Part shown: positions 14,862 through 22,611 of the stretch, piece after piece | Layout of the letters: every line of letters starts with the position of its first letter | Position numbering within the stretch: position 1 is the first letter of the stretch | Assembly (NCBI GenBank): GCA_023454395.1 | Contig: JAEYFY010000099.1 | Coordinates: 1-33,799 of the forward strand | Direction: 5' to 3' | Length of the DNA: 33,799 nt | From: Pseudomonadota bacterium | GTDB lineage: Bacteria > Pseudomonadota > Gammaproteobacteria > Enterobacterales > Enterobacteriaceae | Translations under genes and position numbers: made by a program | Notes under the pieces: model-generated | Databases searched by the model: none | What the model saw: only the letters and a program-made list of their open reading frames with translations | Told to the model about the DNA's origin: nothing

Positions 14862-15656
14862 TTATTCCCCCTGCTTTATTGTTGAAAATAAGCGCTGGGT
14901 ATATTCATGCTGAGGCTTATCAAAAAGTAGAGTCGCACTTCCTGAACTCACAATATCACCTTGATACATCACATAAACGTTATCCGCCATTTGCGCCACA
15001 ATGCCCAGATCATGAGTGATCAGCAAAATAGCGATCCCTAATGATTTCAAGCGATCAATTTCATATAAAATAGCGGCTTGCGTAGTGAGATCTAAAGAAG
15101 CTGTTGGCTCATCGGCAATGACAACTGGGGCTTCAGATAACAATCCCATTCCCACCATAATGCGCTGACACATACCGCCACTTAACTCAAATGGATATTT
15201 ATTTAGCAACTCATCTGCATGGCTTAACCCAAGGCGAGATAAAATATCTTTATATCGCTGTCGCTTTTCTATTTTTGATTTCTTACGCCATAAAGGAGGT
15301 AGCGATTCAGCAAAATGCTTTTCTATTTTAATCGTAGGATTTAAGGCACTTCTTGGCTCTTGGAAAATCATGGCAATCTTCTGCCCACGAATATTTCTCC
15401 ACTGTCTTTCGCTTTTATTTGAAATCACTTCGCCTAATAACGTTATTTCACCCGAAATAACCTTTCCAGGTTTATCAATTAAATTCATTAAAGAGAGTGC
15501 CGTTGCTGATTTACCACTTCCTGAGCCACCGATTAATGCAGTTATTTTTCCAGCATAAAGTTCAAGGTTGATATTATTGACCGCGACAAATTCGCTCTTT
15601 TGTTGTTGAAAAACAGTCGTCAATCCTTTAACGGATAAAACAGGTTTAGAGCGCAT
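14862..15656 (-). CDS. ABC transporter ATP-binding protein (NikD/OppD type)
   Basis: 264 aa. Walker A GGSGSGKSA (about 43-51), 'MIFQEPRSALNPTIKI' Q-loop region, signature LSGGM, Walker B 'VVIADEPTASLDL', H-loop 'LITHDLG'. It is shorter than OppD because the cysteine-rich C-terminal extension is missing; the protein stops at 'YTQRLFSTIKQGE', as in NikD. The ATG directly abuts the permease stop (TAGATG), and the strong AGGAGG ribosome site lies inside the permease end, so coupling is tight. Confidence 0.9.
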   Translation of the reverse strand: MRSKPVLSVKGLTTVFQQQKSEFVAVNNINLELYAGKITALIGGSGSGKSATALSLMNLIDKPGKVISGEITLLGEVISNKSERQWRNIRGQKIAMIFQEPRSALNPTIKIEKHFAESLPPLWRKKSKIEKRQRYKDILSRLGLSHADELLNKYPFELSGGMCQRIMVGMGLLSEAPVVIADEPTASLDLTTQAAILYEIDRLKSLGIAILLITHDLGIVAQMADNVYVMYQGDIVSSGSATLLFDKPQHEYTQRLFSTIKQGE

Positions 15657-16517
15657 CTAAATTTCCTCCTGTTTTTTCAAATCTAAGGCTTTCGCATTAT
15701 TTTGTAAGACATCATTTAACCCTTCACCAATCATATTTAACGCCCAAACGGACAACATAATGGCGAGAGCAGGATAGATAATCATCATCGGATATTGCGT
15801 CATATATTGTCGGCTATCACTTAACATCACTCCCCAATCTGCAATCGGTGGTTGTGAGCCCAAACCGATAAATGAGAATGCTGCAACGTGTGTGATCACC
15901 GCTGCAATACGCAATGTGGCGAGAACAATAATGGATGACATGGCATTAGGAATAATGTGATGAAATATGATACGACGATGAGGCGAACCAACAGATATCG
16001 CTGCTTGAATAAAATCTTTCTCTTTTAAAGCGATGACAGAGCCACGAATAATACGAGCAAAAGGCGCCCACCAAAGCGTAATAAATACCAATAAAATAGT
16101 CATTAAACTGGGACCGGTGATCCCTATCGCAGCCAATGCCAATAAACTGGATGGAAATGTTGATGCAATATCAACAAGACGCATAATCACGTTATCGGTT
16201 TTTCCGCCGACATATCCCGCTAAAATTCCCAATGGAATACCAATGCTAAGCATTAATGCGGTGGCAAGTACTGCCGTCGAAAGGCTAGTTCGAATACCAT
16301 AAATTAAGCGAGAAAAGACACAACGCCCCAACTGATCGGTTCCTAATGGATAATCAAAGCTAGCACTCATCAGTTTTAATTTAACGTTAGTCAAATAAGG
16401 ATCATGAGGTGCTAAATAAGGCGCAAAAATACCCAAAATAACTAAAAAAAGAATGATCAAAACGCCAGTCATCGCTAAACGTTGTTGTAAAAATCGCTGA
16501 AAAAAATTCAGTTGCAT
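15657..16517 (-). CDS. ABC transporter permease (NikC/DppC type)
   Basis: 286 aa inner-membrane permease with about six membrane segments, beginning 'GVLIILFLVILGIFAPYLAPHDPYL'. 'FDYPLGTDQLGRCVFSRLIYGIRTSL' is the family hallmark. The EAA-type cytoplasmic loop is 'DFIQAAISVGSPHRRIIFHHIIPNA'. The ATG at 16517 has GGAG 8 bases upstream. A GTG at 16526 overlapping the previous stop is possible but has no spaced ribosome site. It pairs with the next permease to form the channel. Confidence 0.9.
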   Translation of the reverse strand: MQLNFFQRFLQQRLAMTGVLIILFLVILGIFAPYLAPHDPYLTNVKLKLMSASFDYPLGTDQLGRCVFSRLIYGIRTSLSTAVLATALMLSIGIPLGILAGYVGGKTDNVIMRLVDIASTFPSSLLALAAIGITGPSLMTILLVFITLWWAPFARIIRGSVIALKEKDFIQAAISVGSPHRRIIFHHIIPNAMSSIIVLATLRIAAVITHVAAFSFIGLGSQPPIADWGVMLSDSRQYMTQYPMMIIYPALAIMLSVWALNMIGEGLNDVLQNNAKALDLKKQEEI

Positions 16518-16522
16518 CGTTA

Positions 16523-17458
16523 TCACTCCATCATTATTTTTGGATCGATAAACACATACAACACGTCTATCAAAAGATTAATAACAATGTAGGTCACCGC
16601 TACAACAACGATATATCCCTGAATAACAGGTAAATCTTTAAGACGAATACTGTCTACGGCAAATTTACCAATACCATTCCATGAAAAAATAGTTTCACAA
16701 GCGAATTGCCCACCTAACAACTTGCCAAAATTCACGCCAATTAAAGTTATACAAGGTAAGACTGCATTTTTTAAACCATGGCGAAAAAGTGCCGCTGTTT
16801 TGCCTAAACCTCTTGCTCTAGCCGCTCGAATATAATCGGTATAACTCACTTCGATTAAATTATTGCGTAAAATGCGGGTATACATAGCAGCATAACCGGC
16901 ACTCAGTGTTAAAGCAGGTAAGAGAATATTTTGCATACTGTCGCCAGCTATCACTGGCGCAAGGTGTAATTGGATTGCAAAGATATACAGTAGTAATAAT
17001 CCGAGACAAAAGTCAGGTAAGGTTGCTGCAACCGTGGTTAAGAACCGAATACCATGATCAATCGGTGTATCTTTAAAACGCACAGAAACTAACGCGATAG
17101 GGACACATAAAATAATGGCAAATAATGTGGAAACCAACGCTAATTTTAACGTTGCTGGAAATCTATCCATAATTTCTTGGCTGACAGGTAAACCGGATTG
17201 AATCGATGTGCCAAAATCACCTTGTAAGGTGTGTGCCAACCAACTTAAGTACTGAATATACAGAGGTCTATCTAATCCAAGCTCTGTTCGCACCGCAGCA
17301 ATACTGTCCGGCGTTGGAATAATTCCCTTGCTACGTAAGGTAATTTCAGCAATATCACCTGCTGAAATATGGCTTAATATAAATGCCAATATACTGACAA
17401 TAATAAGCATAGGAACAACTTGGATAAGTCGTTTAAAAATAAAGCGTTTAAAGTTCAT
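16523..17458 (-). CDS. ABC transporter permease (NikB/DppB type), first gene of the importer operon
   Basis: 311 aa with N-terminal 'FIFKRLIQVVPMLIIVSILAFIL', 'LGLDRPLYIQYLSWLAHTLQGDFGTSI' (DppB/NikB hallmark) and the EAA loop 'DYIRAARARGLGKTAALFRHGLKNAVLPCI'. The C-terminus is 'YVFIDPKIMME', where family members have 'DPRI'. About six membrane segments. It is the promoter-proximal gene. No clear Shine-Dalgarno precedes ATG 17458, and a Fur-like 19-bp palindrome lies only 8 bp upstream, so the leader must be short or the operator lies within it. Confidence 0.9.
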   Translation of the reverse strand: MNFKRFIFKRLIQVVPMLIIVSILAFILSHISAGDIAEITLRSKGIIPTPDSIAAVRTELGLDRPLYIQYLSWLAHTLQGDFGTSIQSGLPVSQEIMDRFPATLKLALVSTLFAIILCVPIALVSVRFKDTPIDHGIRFLTTVAATLPDFCLGLLLLYIFAIQLHLAPVIAGDSMQNILLPALTLSAGYAAMYTRILRNNLIEVSYTDYIRAARARGLGKTAALFRHGLKNAVLPCITLIGVNFGKLLGGQFACETIFSWNGIGKFAVDSIRLKDLPVIQGYIVVVAVTYIVINLLIDVLYVFIDPKIMME

Positions 17459-17465
17459 TTTGATG

Positions 17466-17484
17466 ATTTATTATAATGATAAAT
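17466..17484. promoter_or_regulatory. 19-bp near-perfect palindrome upstream of the importer operon, Fur-like
   Basis: ATTTATTATAATGATAAAT: outer arms ATTTAT/ATAAAT are complementary and the inner bases pair except one position. By eye it matches the 19-bp Fur consensus at 11 positions, clustered in the centre. It is 8 bp from the start codon of the first permease gene. A metal-responsive repressor is plausible but not shown. Confidence 0.4.
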
Positions 17485-17892
17485 TTAGCGTCTAGTCACT
17501 TAAAGCCAAATTATAGAGATTAATCTTTAATGAACTATTGATATAACACGTTATTTATTCAATTTATTTAGCTAAATAAAAAATAACTTTTTTATTTTGT
17601 ATATATTCTAAAGATAACTATTTATATTTTTTAAATAGTTATAAACAAAATTATATTTGGAATTTTAGAAATAATAACACTTTATTTAGATTTTATTTAT
17701 ACACTTTAAAATCAATAAGTTAAGGTGATCAAATAAGATAAAAGAAGAAATACAACGCGTTTAATAAAAATAAAATGAATATTTACTTTATTTAGCATCA
17801 GAATAATCTTTCAGAAAATAGAACAAACCAGAGGAAAAGACACAAATGAATAAAAAGCAGAAGTAAAAAGTAAAACACATTACCAAGACTTA
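17485..17892. other. AT-rich intergenic region with an A/T hairpin
   Basis: No gene is apparent. It contains a perfect inverted repeat AACTATTTA-N7-TAAATAGTT (17616-17640) and an A/T stem AAATAAAAAA-TAAC-TTTTTTATTT (17574-17597). Either could be a weak terminator for the small leftward gene at 17893 or chance in such AT-rich DNA. No canonical NikR operator was seen. Confidence 0.4.
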
Positions 17893-18252
17893 TTAATAAA
17901 CAGAAATGCTTCCTAAATAAGAACTTCCCACTTCACATCGCGTATTATTAAATACCGTAATAAAATCTGTATTAATACAATGATTTTCAAAATCTGCCTT
18001 TGCTATTTCTTGATTATATTGATGGTGCAATAAAGAAAAAATTGATTTTATTTCTGACACATTCCTCATATAAATATCTGAAGAAAAAAGTTGAAGATCA
18101 AGACAAGCATCCATGTTTGCTTGATCTTCGATTGCCGTTATCAACATCCGCTGTTCCAACGCTATATTGTCTCGATGCCATCCTTGAGCAATCCAACCCA
18201 AACTAAACGCCAGTAGTGCAATCCATGCATATAACGCTTGTGTGTTGAACAT
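17893..18252 (-). CDS. Small membrane-anchored protein, i-spanin (Rz)-like phage remnant
   Basis: 119 aa. One N-terminal membrane helix (about 8-24, 'YAWIALLAFSLGWIAQGW') is followed by a polar helical stretch 'NIALEQRMLITAIEDQANMDACLDLQ'. It ends in an 'HCINTDFITVFNNTRCE' segment reminiscent of the 'C-x-x-P-x-x-F/V-x-x-x-x-x' tail of phage spanin and lysis accessory proteins. The architecture (short N-in anchor, periplasmic helix) suits an inner-membrane spanin. A GGGAG ribosome site lies 8 bases before the ATG. No overlapping outer-spanin frame was recognised. With the Ogr-like gene across the spacer, it suggests a leftover of a P2-like prophage. The call rests on architecture and one weak motif. 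Confidence 0.5.
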   Translation of the reverse strand: MFNTQALYAWIALLAFSLGWIAQGWHRDNIALEQRMLITAIEDQANMDACLDLQLFSSDIYMRNVSEIKSIFSLLHHQYNQEIAKADFENHCINTDFITVFNNTRCEVGSSYLGSISVY

Positions 18253-18410
18253 GACCTAACTCCCTAGCCATTCGAGACAAAATTTATTTCATCGACTTTT
18301 TATTATAAAAATCAGCTTTTAACACTTTTCGCTTAAGCGCGATGCGAAATCCTTTCACACGCCCCCTCAACTACTGAAAAGTATTTTTACGCACTTCCTT
18401 GTTAACTTGT

Positions 18411-18430
18411 AATAGACATCCTTGTCTATT
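18411..18430. repeat. Tight hairpin AATAGACA-TCCT-TGTCTATT
   Basis: Perfect 8-bp stem with a 4-nt loop, followed by ATTTTCT on the + strand. It looks like a terminator, but no + strand gene ends here, so it may belong to a lost gene or to a small RNA. Confidence 0.6.
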
Positions 18431-18463
18431 ATTTTCTACTTACACTGAAAACCAACACAAACA

Positions 18464-18492
18464 ATAAACAATAAATTCAATATGTTGTTTAT
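18464..18492. repeat. Inverted repeat ATAAACAA-N13-TTGTTTAT
   Basis: Perfect 8-bp arms spaced by 13 bp in the spacer upstream of the Ogr-like gene. The size and spacing suit a protein-binding dyad rather than a hairpin. No known operator recognised. Confidence 0.5.
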
Positions 18493-18555
18493 CTCCGTAT
18501 GATTTAACGTGGAGCCATTATCTACAAAGTTTGTATTTCAGGCTAGTAAGTTTGT

Positions 18556-18605
18556 TCGGTTAACCTCGGTTATGCGTGCTTATCCGACAATAACCGAATT
18601 AACCC
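18556..18605. repeat. Mirror-arranged cluster: two GGTTA and two TAACC motifs
   Basis: Two TCGGTTA units (starting near 18556 and 18566) face two TAACC units (18591-18595 and 18600-18604). The best arm pairs are TTCGGTTA with TAACCGAA and CGGTTAT with ATAACCG. Each half carries two copies about one helical turn apart, as expected for an operator binding dimers cooperatively, or for core/arm sites of an integration site. Confidence 0.5.
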
Positions 18606-18756
18606 GCCCATTTAAAACAATTTAACTTGTTTTTAGTGTCTTTAAATCACGTTAAAACAATTATTTACATCAAAAAACAATAATAAGACTGGTTATAATA
18701 CAAATTTAAGCTAATATAGAAGACATAATAGAACTGATAATAAAGAGAAACATAAC

Positions 18757-19017
18757 ATGCGTGTCCTAACTATTTATTGCCCTGAATGTGGCGAAAAAGC
18801 GCTTATAAAAAAAAGTAATCGTAAACACAAAGAGTTATCGGATCTCTATTGCGCTTGTCGTGATCCTGAATGCGGGCATACCTTTGTTTTAAACCTCACG
18901 TTTAGTCACACCCTTATGCCAAGTGCAAAAAACAAAGATACGTTGTTATTAGATGTGATCAAAAATCTTTCTCCAGAGCAACGAGAGAAAGCACTTACTC
19001 TTTTACAAAGCATGTAG
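18757..19017 (+). CDS. Ogr/Delta-family zinc-finger transcription activator (phage late-gene activator type)
   Basis: 86 aa. Zinc ligands C8-x-x-C11 (CPEC) and a distal CACRDPEC block give the C-x2-C ... C-x4-C arrangement of P2 Ogr, satellite P4 Delta and the NucC family ('YCACRDPECGHTFVLNLTFSHTL'). The C-terminal tail 'NLSPEQREKALTLLQSM' is longer than and different from P2 Ogr. These proteins activate sigma70 late promoters by contacting RNA polymerase alpha. No other recognisable phage structural genes are present here, so it is either a prophage relic or a domesticated regulator. No well-placed ribosome site beyond an AAAGAG at 18743-18748. Confidence 0.85.
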   Translation: MRVLTIYCPECGEKALIKKSNRKHKELSDLYCACRDPECGHTFVLNLTFSHTLMPSAKNKDTLLLDVIKNLSPEQREKALTLLQSM

Positions 19018-19076
19018 CCATCTCGAACAGATACTCTCTTTTTCATTTATTTTTATGATCTTGCTCCCATTCTGGC

Positions 19077-19130
19077 AGGTTATTTGACTAACCTATTCTT
19101 ATAGAAAGATAAATGATGTAGATTCATTTT
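19077..19130 (+). terminator. Two small hairpins downstream of the Ogr-like gene
   Basis: AGGTTA-TTTGAC-TAACCT (19077-19094) and AAATGA-N7-TCATTT followed by TTTAAG (19111-19130). The second looks like a weak terminator. The first reuses the GGTTA/TAACC motif seen upstream of the same gene. Confidence 0.45.
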
Positions 19131-19288
19131 TAAGCTAAATAAAAATAATTCTTATGTTTTAAATAAAACAAACACCTCTATTGATGCCGTGTTTGCCAAT
19201 CCTTTAATAAATAATTTGTCAGCCCCCAAACCAGAAACCTAATTTATGGTTTGAAGACTAAACACAAATTTCAAATGGAGCATTTAAG

Positions 19289-20353
19289 ATGAAAAAGCTG
19301 ATTAATCGAGTTGATGATGTGTTATCTGAACAACTACAAGGCTTTGCAAAAGCCCATCCTGAAATCAAACTTCATCCCTCCTCTTTTTATGTCACGCGCA
19401 AAGATGCTCCAGTAAAAGGTAAAGTGGCTCTGTTGTCTGGCGGTGGTAGCGGGCATGAACCCATGCATGCAGGTTTTGTTGGTAAAGGAATGCTTGATGG
19501 TGCATGCCCCGGTGAAATATTTACGTCACCAACACCTGATAAAATGTATGACTGCGCCAAAGAGATTGATAGCGGTGAAGGCGTTTTAATGATCGTGAAA
19601 AACTACACCGGTGATGTGCTTAACTTTGAAACAGCGACAGAACTGCTTCATGACGATGGTGTAAAAATCGCAACGGTATTAGTTGATGATGATGTGGCGG
19701 TAAAAGATAGCTTATATACCGCAGGACGCCGTGGTGTTGCCAATACCGTTTTAATCGAAAAACTGCTGGGTGCGGCGGCTGAAAGGGGTGACTCTCTTGA
19801 TGAACTGGTTAAATTAGGTCATCACATTAATAACAATGGTTTTTCTATCGGTATTGCCTTGGAAGCCTGTACCGTTCCAGCCGCAGGAAAACCTTCTTTT
19901 ACTTTACCTGAAAATGAAATGGAGTTTGGTGTCGGTATTCACGGTGAACCAGGTATTGACCGTCGTAAATTTACGTCCCTCAACGATACTGTTGATGCCA
20001 TGTTTAATACCTTAATTGAGAATGGTCACTATCAACGAGTGATCCGCAATTGGGATCGTGAAAACGGCAGTTGGATTGATGAGGCTCAGGAAAAACAGCC
20101 GTTAAAATCTGGCGACCACGTCATTGTTTTAGTTAATAACCTTGGTGCCACACCACAATCTGAACTTTATGGTGTTTATAACCGTTTAACTCAATGCTGT
20201 GAAAAATTTGGCTTAACCATCGAACGTTCTTTAATTGGTTCTTATTGCACTTCGCTCGATATGACAGGGATCTCAATAACGTTATTAAAAGTTGATAACG
20301 AATTACTTACCTTGTGGGATGCCCCTGTAAATACGCCAGCAATGGTGAAATAA
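19289..20353 (+). CDS. dhaK: Dihydroxyacetone kinase subunit DhaK
   Basis: 354 aa cytoplasmic DHA-binding subunit of the PTS-dependent kinase that makes dihydroxyacetone phosphate. Catalytic and binding residues fall exactly where E. coli has them: H56 in 'GGSGHEPMH', D109 in 'YTGDV', and H218 in 'GIHGEPG', which covalently binds DHA as a hemiaminal. Ribosome site GGAG lies 8 bases before the ATG. First gene of dhaKLM; the following gaps are 30 and 41 bp. No dhaR regulator is adjacent, unlike E. coli, and no CRP site was recognised upstream. Confidence 0.97.
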   Translation: MKKLINRVDDVLSEQLQGFAKAHPEIKLHPSSFYVTRKDAPVKGKVALLSGGGSGHEPMHAGFVGKGMLDGACPGEIFTSPTPDKMYDCAKEIDSGEGVLMIVKNYTGDVLNFETATELLHDDGVKIATVLVDDDVAVKDSLYTAGRRGVANTVLIEKLLGAAAERGDSLDELVKLGHHINNNGFSIGIALEACTVPAAGKPSFTLPENEMEFGVGIHGEPGIDRRKFTSLNDTVDAMFNTLIENGHYQRVIRNWDRENGSWIDEAQEKQPLKSGDHVIVLVNNLGATPQSELYGVYNRLTQCCEKFGLTIERSLIGSYCTSLDMTGISITLLKVDNELLTLWDAPVNTPAMVK

Positions 20354-20383
20354 GTCTTTAATAACAAGAAAAGGAACAAAAAA

Positions 20384-21016
20384 ATGGCTTTAACTCGTGC
20401 TCAAATTATTCTTTGGTTACAACAATGTGCGCTACTGTTTGAACAAAATAGTGATTATTTAACGGATTTAGATCGTGAAATTGGTGATGCTGACCACGGT
20501 TTAAATATGAACCGTGGCTTTAGAAAAGTGCAGGAAAAACTCCCTGAATTTGAAGGGCAAGATATCGGCACTATCCTCAAAACCACGGGCATGACATTGC
20601 TCTCAAATATTGGCGGAGCAAGTGGTCCCCTATTTGGCACCTTCTTTATTCGTGCAGCCAAACCTACTGCTTCATTGCAAAGCCTAGAACTTAATCAACT
20701 TGTTGAAATGGTAACAGAAGGTGTAGAAGGCATTGTAAGCCGAGGAAAAGCAGAACCAAATGACAAAACCATGTGTGATGTTTGGTGGCCAGTGGTTGAG
20801 TCATTAAAACAGGCTAATGAACAAAACCTTTCTATCAAAGAAGCTATCGCTCAAGCACAAGTTGTCGCTGAAAAAGCAGCTGAAAATACCATTGCGATGC
20901 AAGCACGAAAAGGACGAGCAAGCTACTTAGGTGAGCGCAGTATCGGGCATAAAGATCCCGGCAGTGCTTCGGTGGTACTGATGATACAAGCCCTTGCAAA
21001 TAGCATTAATGCATAA
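20384..21016 (+). CDS. dhaL: Dihydroxyacetone kinase subunit DhaL (ADP-binding)
   Basis: 210 aa. The Mg2+-ADP ligands D30, D35 and D37 are in 'DLDREIGDADHGLNMNRGF', as in the E. coli subunit. 'GGASGPLFGTFF' and 'KDPGSASVVLM' are further family landmarks. DhaL holds ADP permanently as a cofactor; it is rephosphorylated by DhaM and passes the phosphate to DHA bound to DhaK. AAGGA ribosome site upstream. Confidence 0.97.
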   Translation: MALTRAQIILWLQQCALLFEQNSDYLTDLDREIGDADHGLNMNRGFRKVQEKLPEFEGQDIGTILKTTGMTLLSNIGGASGPLFGTFFIRAAKPTASLQSLELNQLVEMVTEGVEGIVSRGKAEPNDKTMCDVWWPVVESLKQANEQNLSIKEAIAQAQVVAEKAAENTIAMQARKGRASYLGERSIGHKDPGSASVVLMIQALANSINA

Positions 21017-21057
21017 CTGACCAAGCAACCAATATAAGCAACCAATAAAGGTCTACC

Positions 21058-22506
21058 ATGATAAATATTGTTATTGTTTCTCATAGTAAACATCTCGCTG
21101 ATGGTGTGGCAGAACTTGCCAGTCAGATGCTTAATCCGGCTCATTGCCAACTTGCGGTTGCCGCAGGTATCAACGATGAAGAACATGCGATTGGTACTGA
21201 TGCCGTTAAAATTATGACGGCGATAGAATCGCTTTCACAAGCACAGTCCATTGTTGTGATGATGGATTTAGGCAGTGCAATCTTAAGTGCAGAAACGGCA
21301 ATTGAGTTACTTGATCCAGAACTAGCTGAGAAAGTCACTCTCTGCTCAGCGCCCTTAGTTGAAGGCACTCTTGCAGCCGTTGTAGCGGCTTCTTCTGGGG
21401 CATCACTAGAAAAAGTGATCGAAGAAGCTTCAAACTCTTTATATCCAAAGAAAATCCAACTTGGTGAAAATTTCGTTCAACCTAAAAGTGATATTAATGC
21501 CCCTGTCAAAATTCACGGTAAAGAGGCGAGTTGGGTAGTTCGTAATCCTCATGGTTTACACGTAAGACCCGCGGCAACGTTAGTTGAGGTGCTTTCTTCT
21601 TTTCAGGCTGATTATCAATTAGTTAAAGGGGATAGACGTATTAATCCTCTCAGTTTAAATCAGCTTTCATTAATACAAATTCGTCAAGGCGATGAAATAA
21701 CGCTAATTGCCTCTGGTGAACAAGAAGATGAAGCGATTGCGGCTTTTCTTGAACTTGCCCAAAATGGCTTTGGTGAGGAGCTATCTTCTGATCCTAATAC
21801 CATAACATTAAAAGGTCTTTTGGCCCCTGTATCTCAAATTAAAGCACCCGCTTTTGTTTGGCATGAAATAGAGCTATCACCCGCTGAAAATTTATCAGAG
21901 CCGATTGATATTGATGTTCAAATTGGCAAATTTAATTTTGCCATAAAGAGTACGCTAAAAGCACTAAAACAAAGTGCCAATAAAGCTAGCCAAAAATTAG
22001 GTGAGCATATTGGTGCTATTTTTAACGGCCATATCATGATGTTAGATGATGATGAGTTAATAACAAGCGTGATTGATCGCATCAGAGCAGAGAAGATCAG
22101 CGCCCAGCAAAGTTGGTCGGATGAAATGCAGGAAAGAGCGCAGGTGTATTGCGCACTCACCGATCCTTATTTACGCGCGCGTGAACTTGATCTTCGTGAT
22201 CTACGTAATCAAGTACTTTATCATTTACAAGATAAAACTCGCCCAAGCTTTACCCCTTCACAACCCGCTATTTTGGTGGCAAAAGAGCTTTTTCCTTCCA
22301 CATTAATTCAATTAGTTGATAGTCAATTGGTCGGTATTGCTTTAGCAAACGGTGATAGTCGTTCTCATAGCGCCATTATCGCGGCTGAAATGCGCTTACC
22401 TATGTTAGTCAATTTAGGATCTACGCTATTAAAAGTCACTGACTCCCAAAAGTTAAAATTAGATACGAATAAGGGCGAATTAGTTATTGAACCAGTAATG
22501 CTATAA
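21058..22506 (+). CDS. dhaM: DhaM, multiphosphoryl transfer protein (EIIA-HPr-EI-like) for DhaL
   Basis: 482 aa with three phospho-relay domains. The mannose-type EIIA (1-135) has phospho-His H9 ('VSHSKHLADG'). The HPr domain (about 153-240) has H168 in 'NPHGLHVRPA'. An EI N-terminal-like domain (about 265-482) has its histidine near 437 in 'GDSRSHSAIIA'. The E. coli three-domain DhaM is of similar size. Phosphate flows from PEP via Enzyme I and HPr to DhaM, then to ADP bound on DhaL. The EI-like domain lacks the PEP-binding C-terminal half, as in E. coli. AAAGG ribosome site present. Confidence 0.96.
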   Translation: MINIVIVSHSKHLADGVAELASQMLNPAHCQLAVAAGINDEEHAIGTDAVKIMTAIESLSQAQSIVVMMDLGSAILSAETAIELLDPELAEKVTLCSAPLVEGTLAAVVAASSGASLEKVIEEASNSLYPKKIQLGENFVQPKSDINAPVKIHGKEASWVVRNPHGLHVRPAATLVEVLSSFQADYQLVKGDRRINPLSLNQLSLIQIRQGDEITLIASGEQEDEAIAAFLELAQNGFGEELSSDPNTITLKGLLAPVSQIKAPAFVWHEIELSPAENLSEPIDIDVQIGKFNFAIKSTLKALKQSANKASQKLGEHIGAIFNGHIMMLDDDELITSVIDRIRAEKISAQQSWSDEMQERAQVYCALTDPYLRARELDLRDLRNQVLYHLQDKTRPSFTPSQPAILVAKELFPSTLIQLVDSQLVGIALANGDSRSHSAIIAAEMRLPMLVNLGSTLLKVTDSQKLKLDTNKGELVIEPVML

Positions 22507-22530
22507 ACCTCTTTTCAAATTAACCGCATA

Positions 22531-22558
22531 AAAAAAACCCGCACAATAATGTGCGGGT
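22531..22558 (-). terminator. Rho-independent terminator of the fimbrial operon
   Basis: ACCCGCACA-ATAA-TGTGCGGGT (22537-22558) is a GC-rich perfect 9-bp stem. On the minus strand it is followed by a run of eight T (A-run 22530-22537 on the + strand), so it ends the leftward fimbrial operon. It may also slow + strand readthrough from dhaM. Confidence 0.9.
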
Positions 22559-22611
22559 AAGTCAACGAAAAACGCTATCAATCTAGGTCATTATTGACTC
22601 TTCTAATTTTA

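Larger units (their letters stand above)
18253..18756. other. 504-bp divergent spacer rich in dyad symmetry
   Basis: No gene seen. It contains a CGCTTAAGCG palindrome (18330-18339), the three inverted repeats listed separately, and a consensus -10 TATAAT at 18694-18699 without a well-spaced -35, possibly an activator-dependent promoter for the Ogr-like gene. A minus-strand TATAAT at 18302-18307 could serve the spanin-like gene. Confidence 0.45.

Noticed and set aside
17574..17597. A/T stem AAATAAAAAA/TTTTTTATTT as a true terminator
   Set aside because: Pure A/T stems of this length are expected by chance in such AT-rich DNA; reported only as part of the spacer.
17459..17892. NikR operator upstream of the nickel-type importer
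   Set aside because: No GTATGA-type half-sites with the proper spacing were seen; only the Fur-like palindrome.
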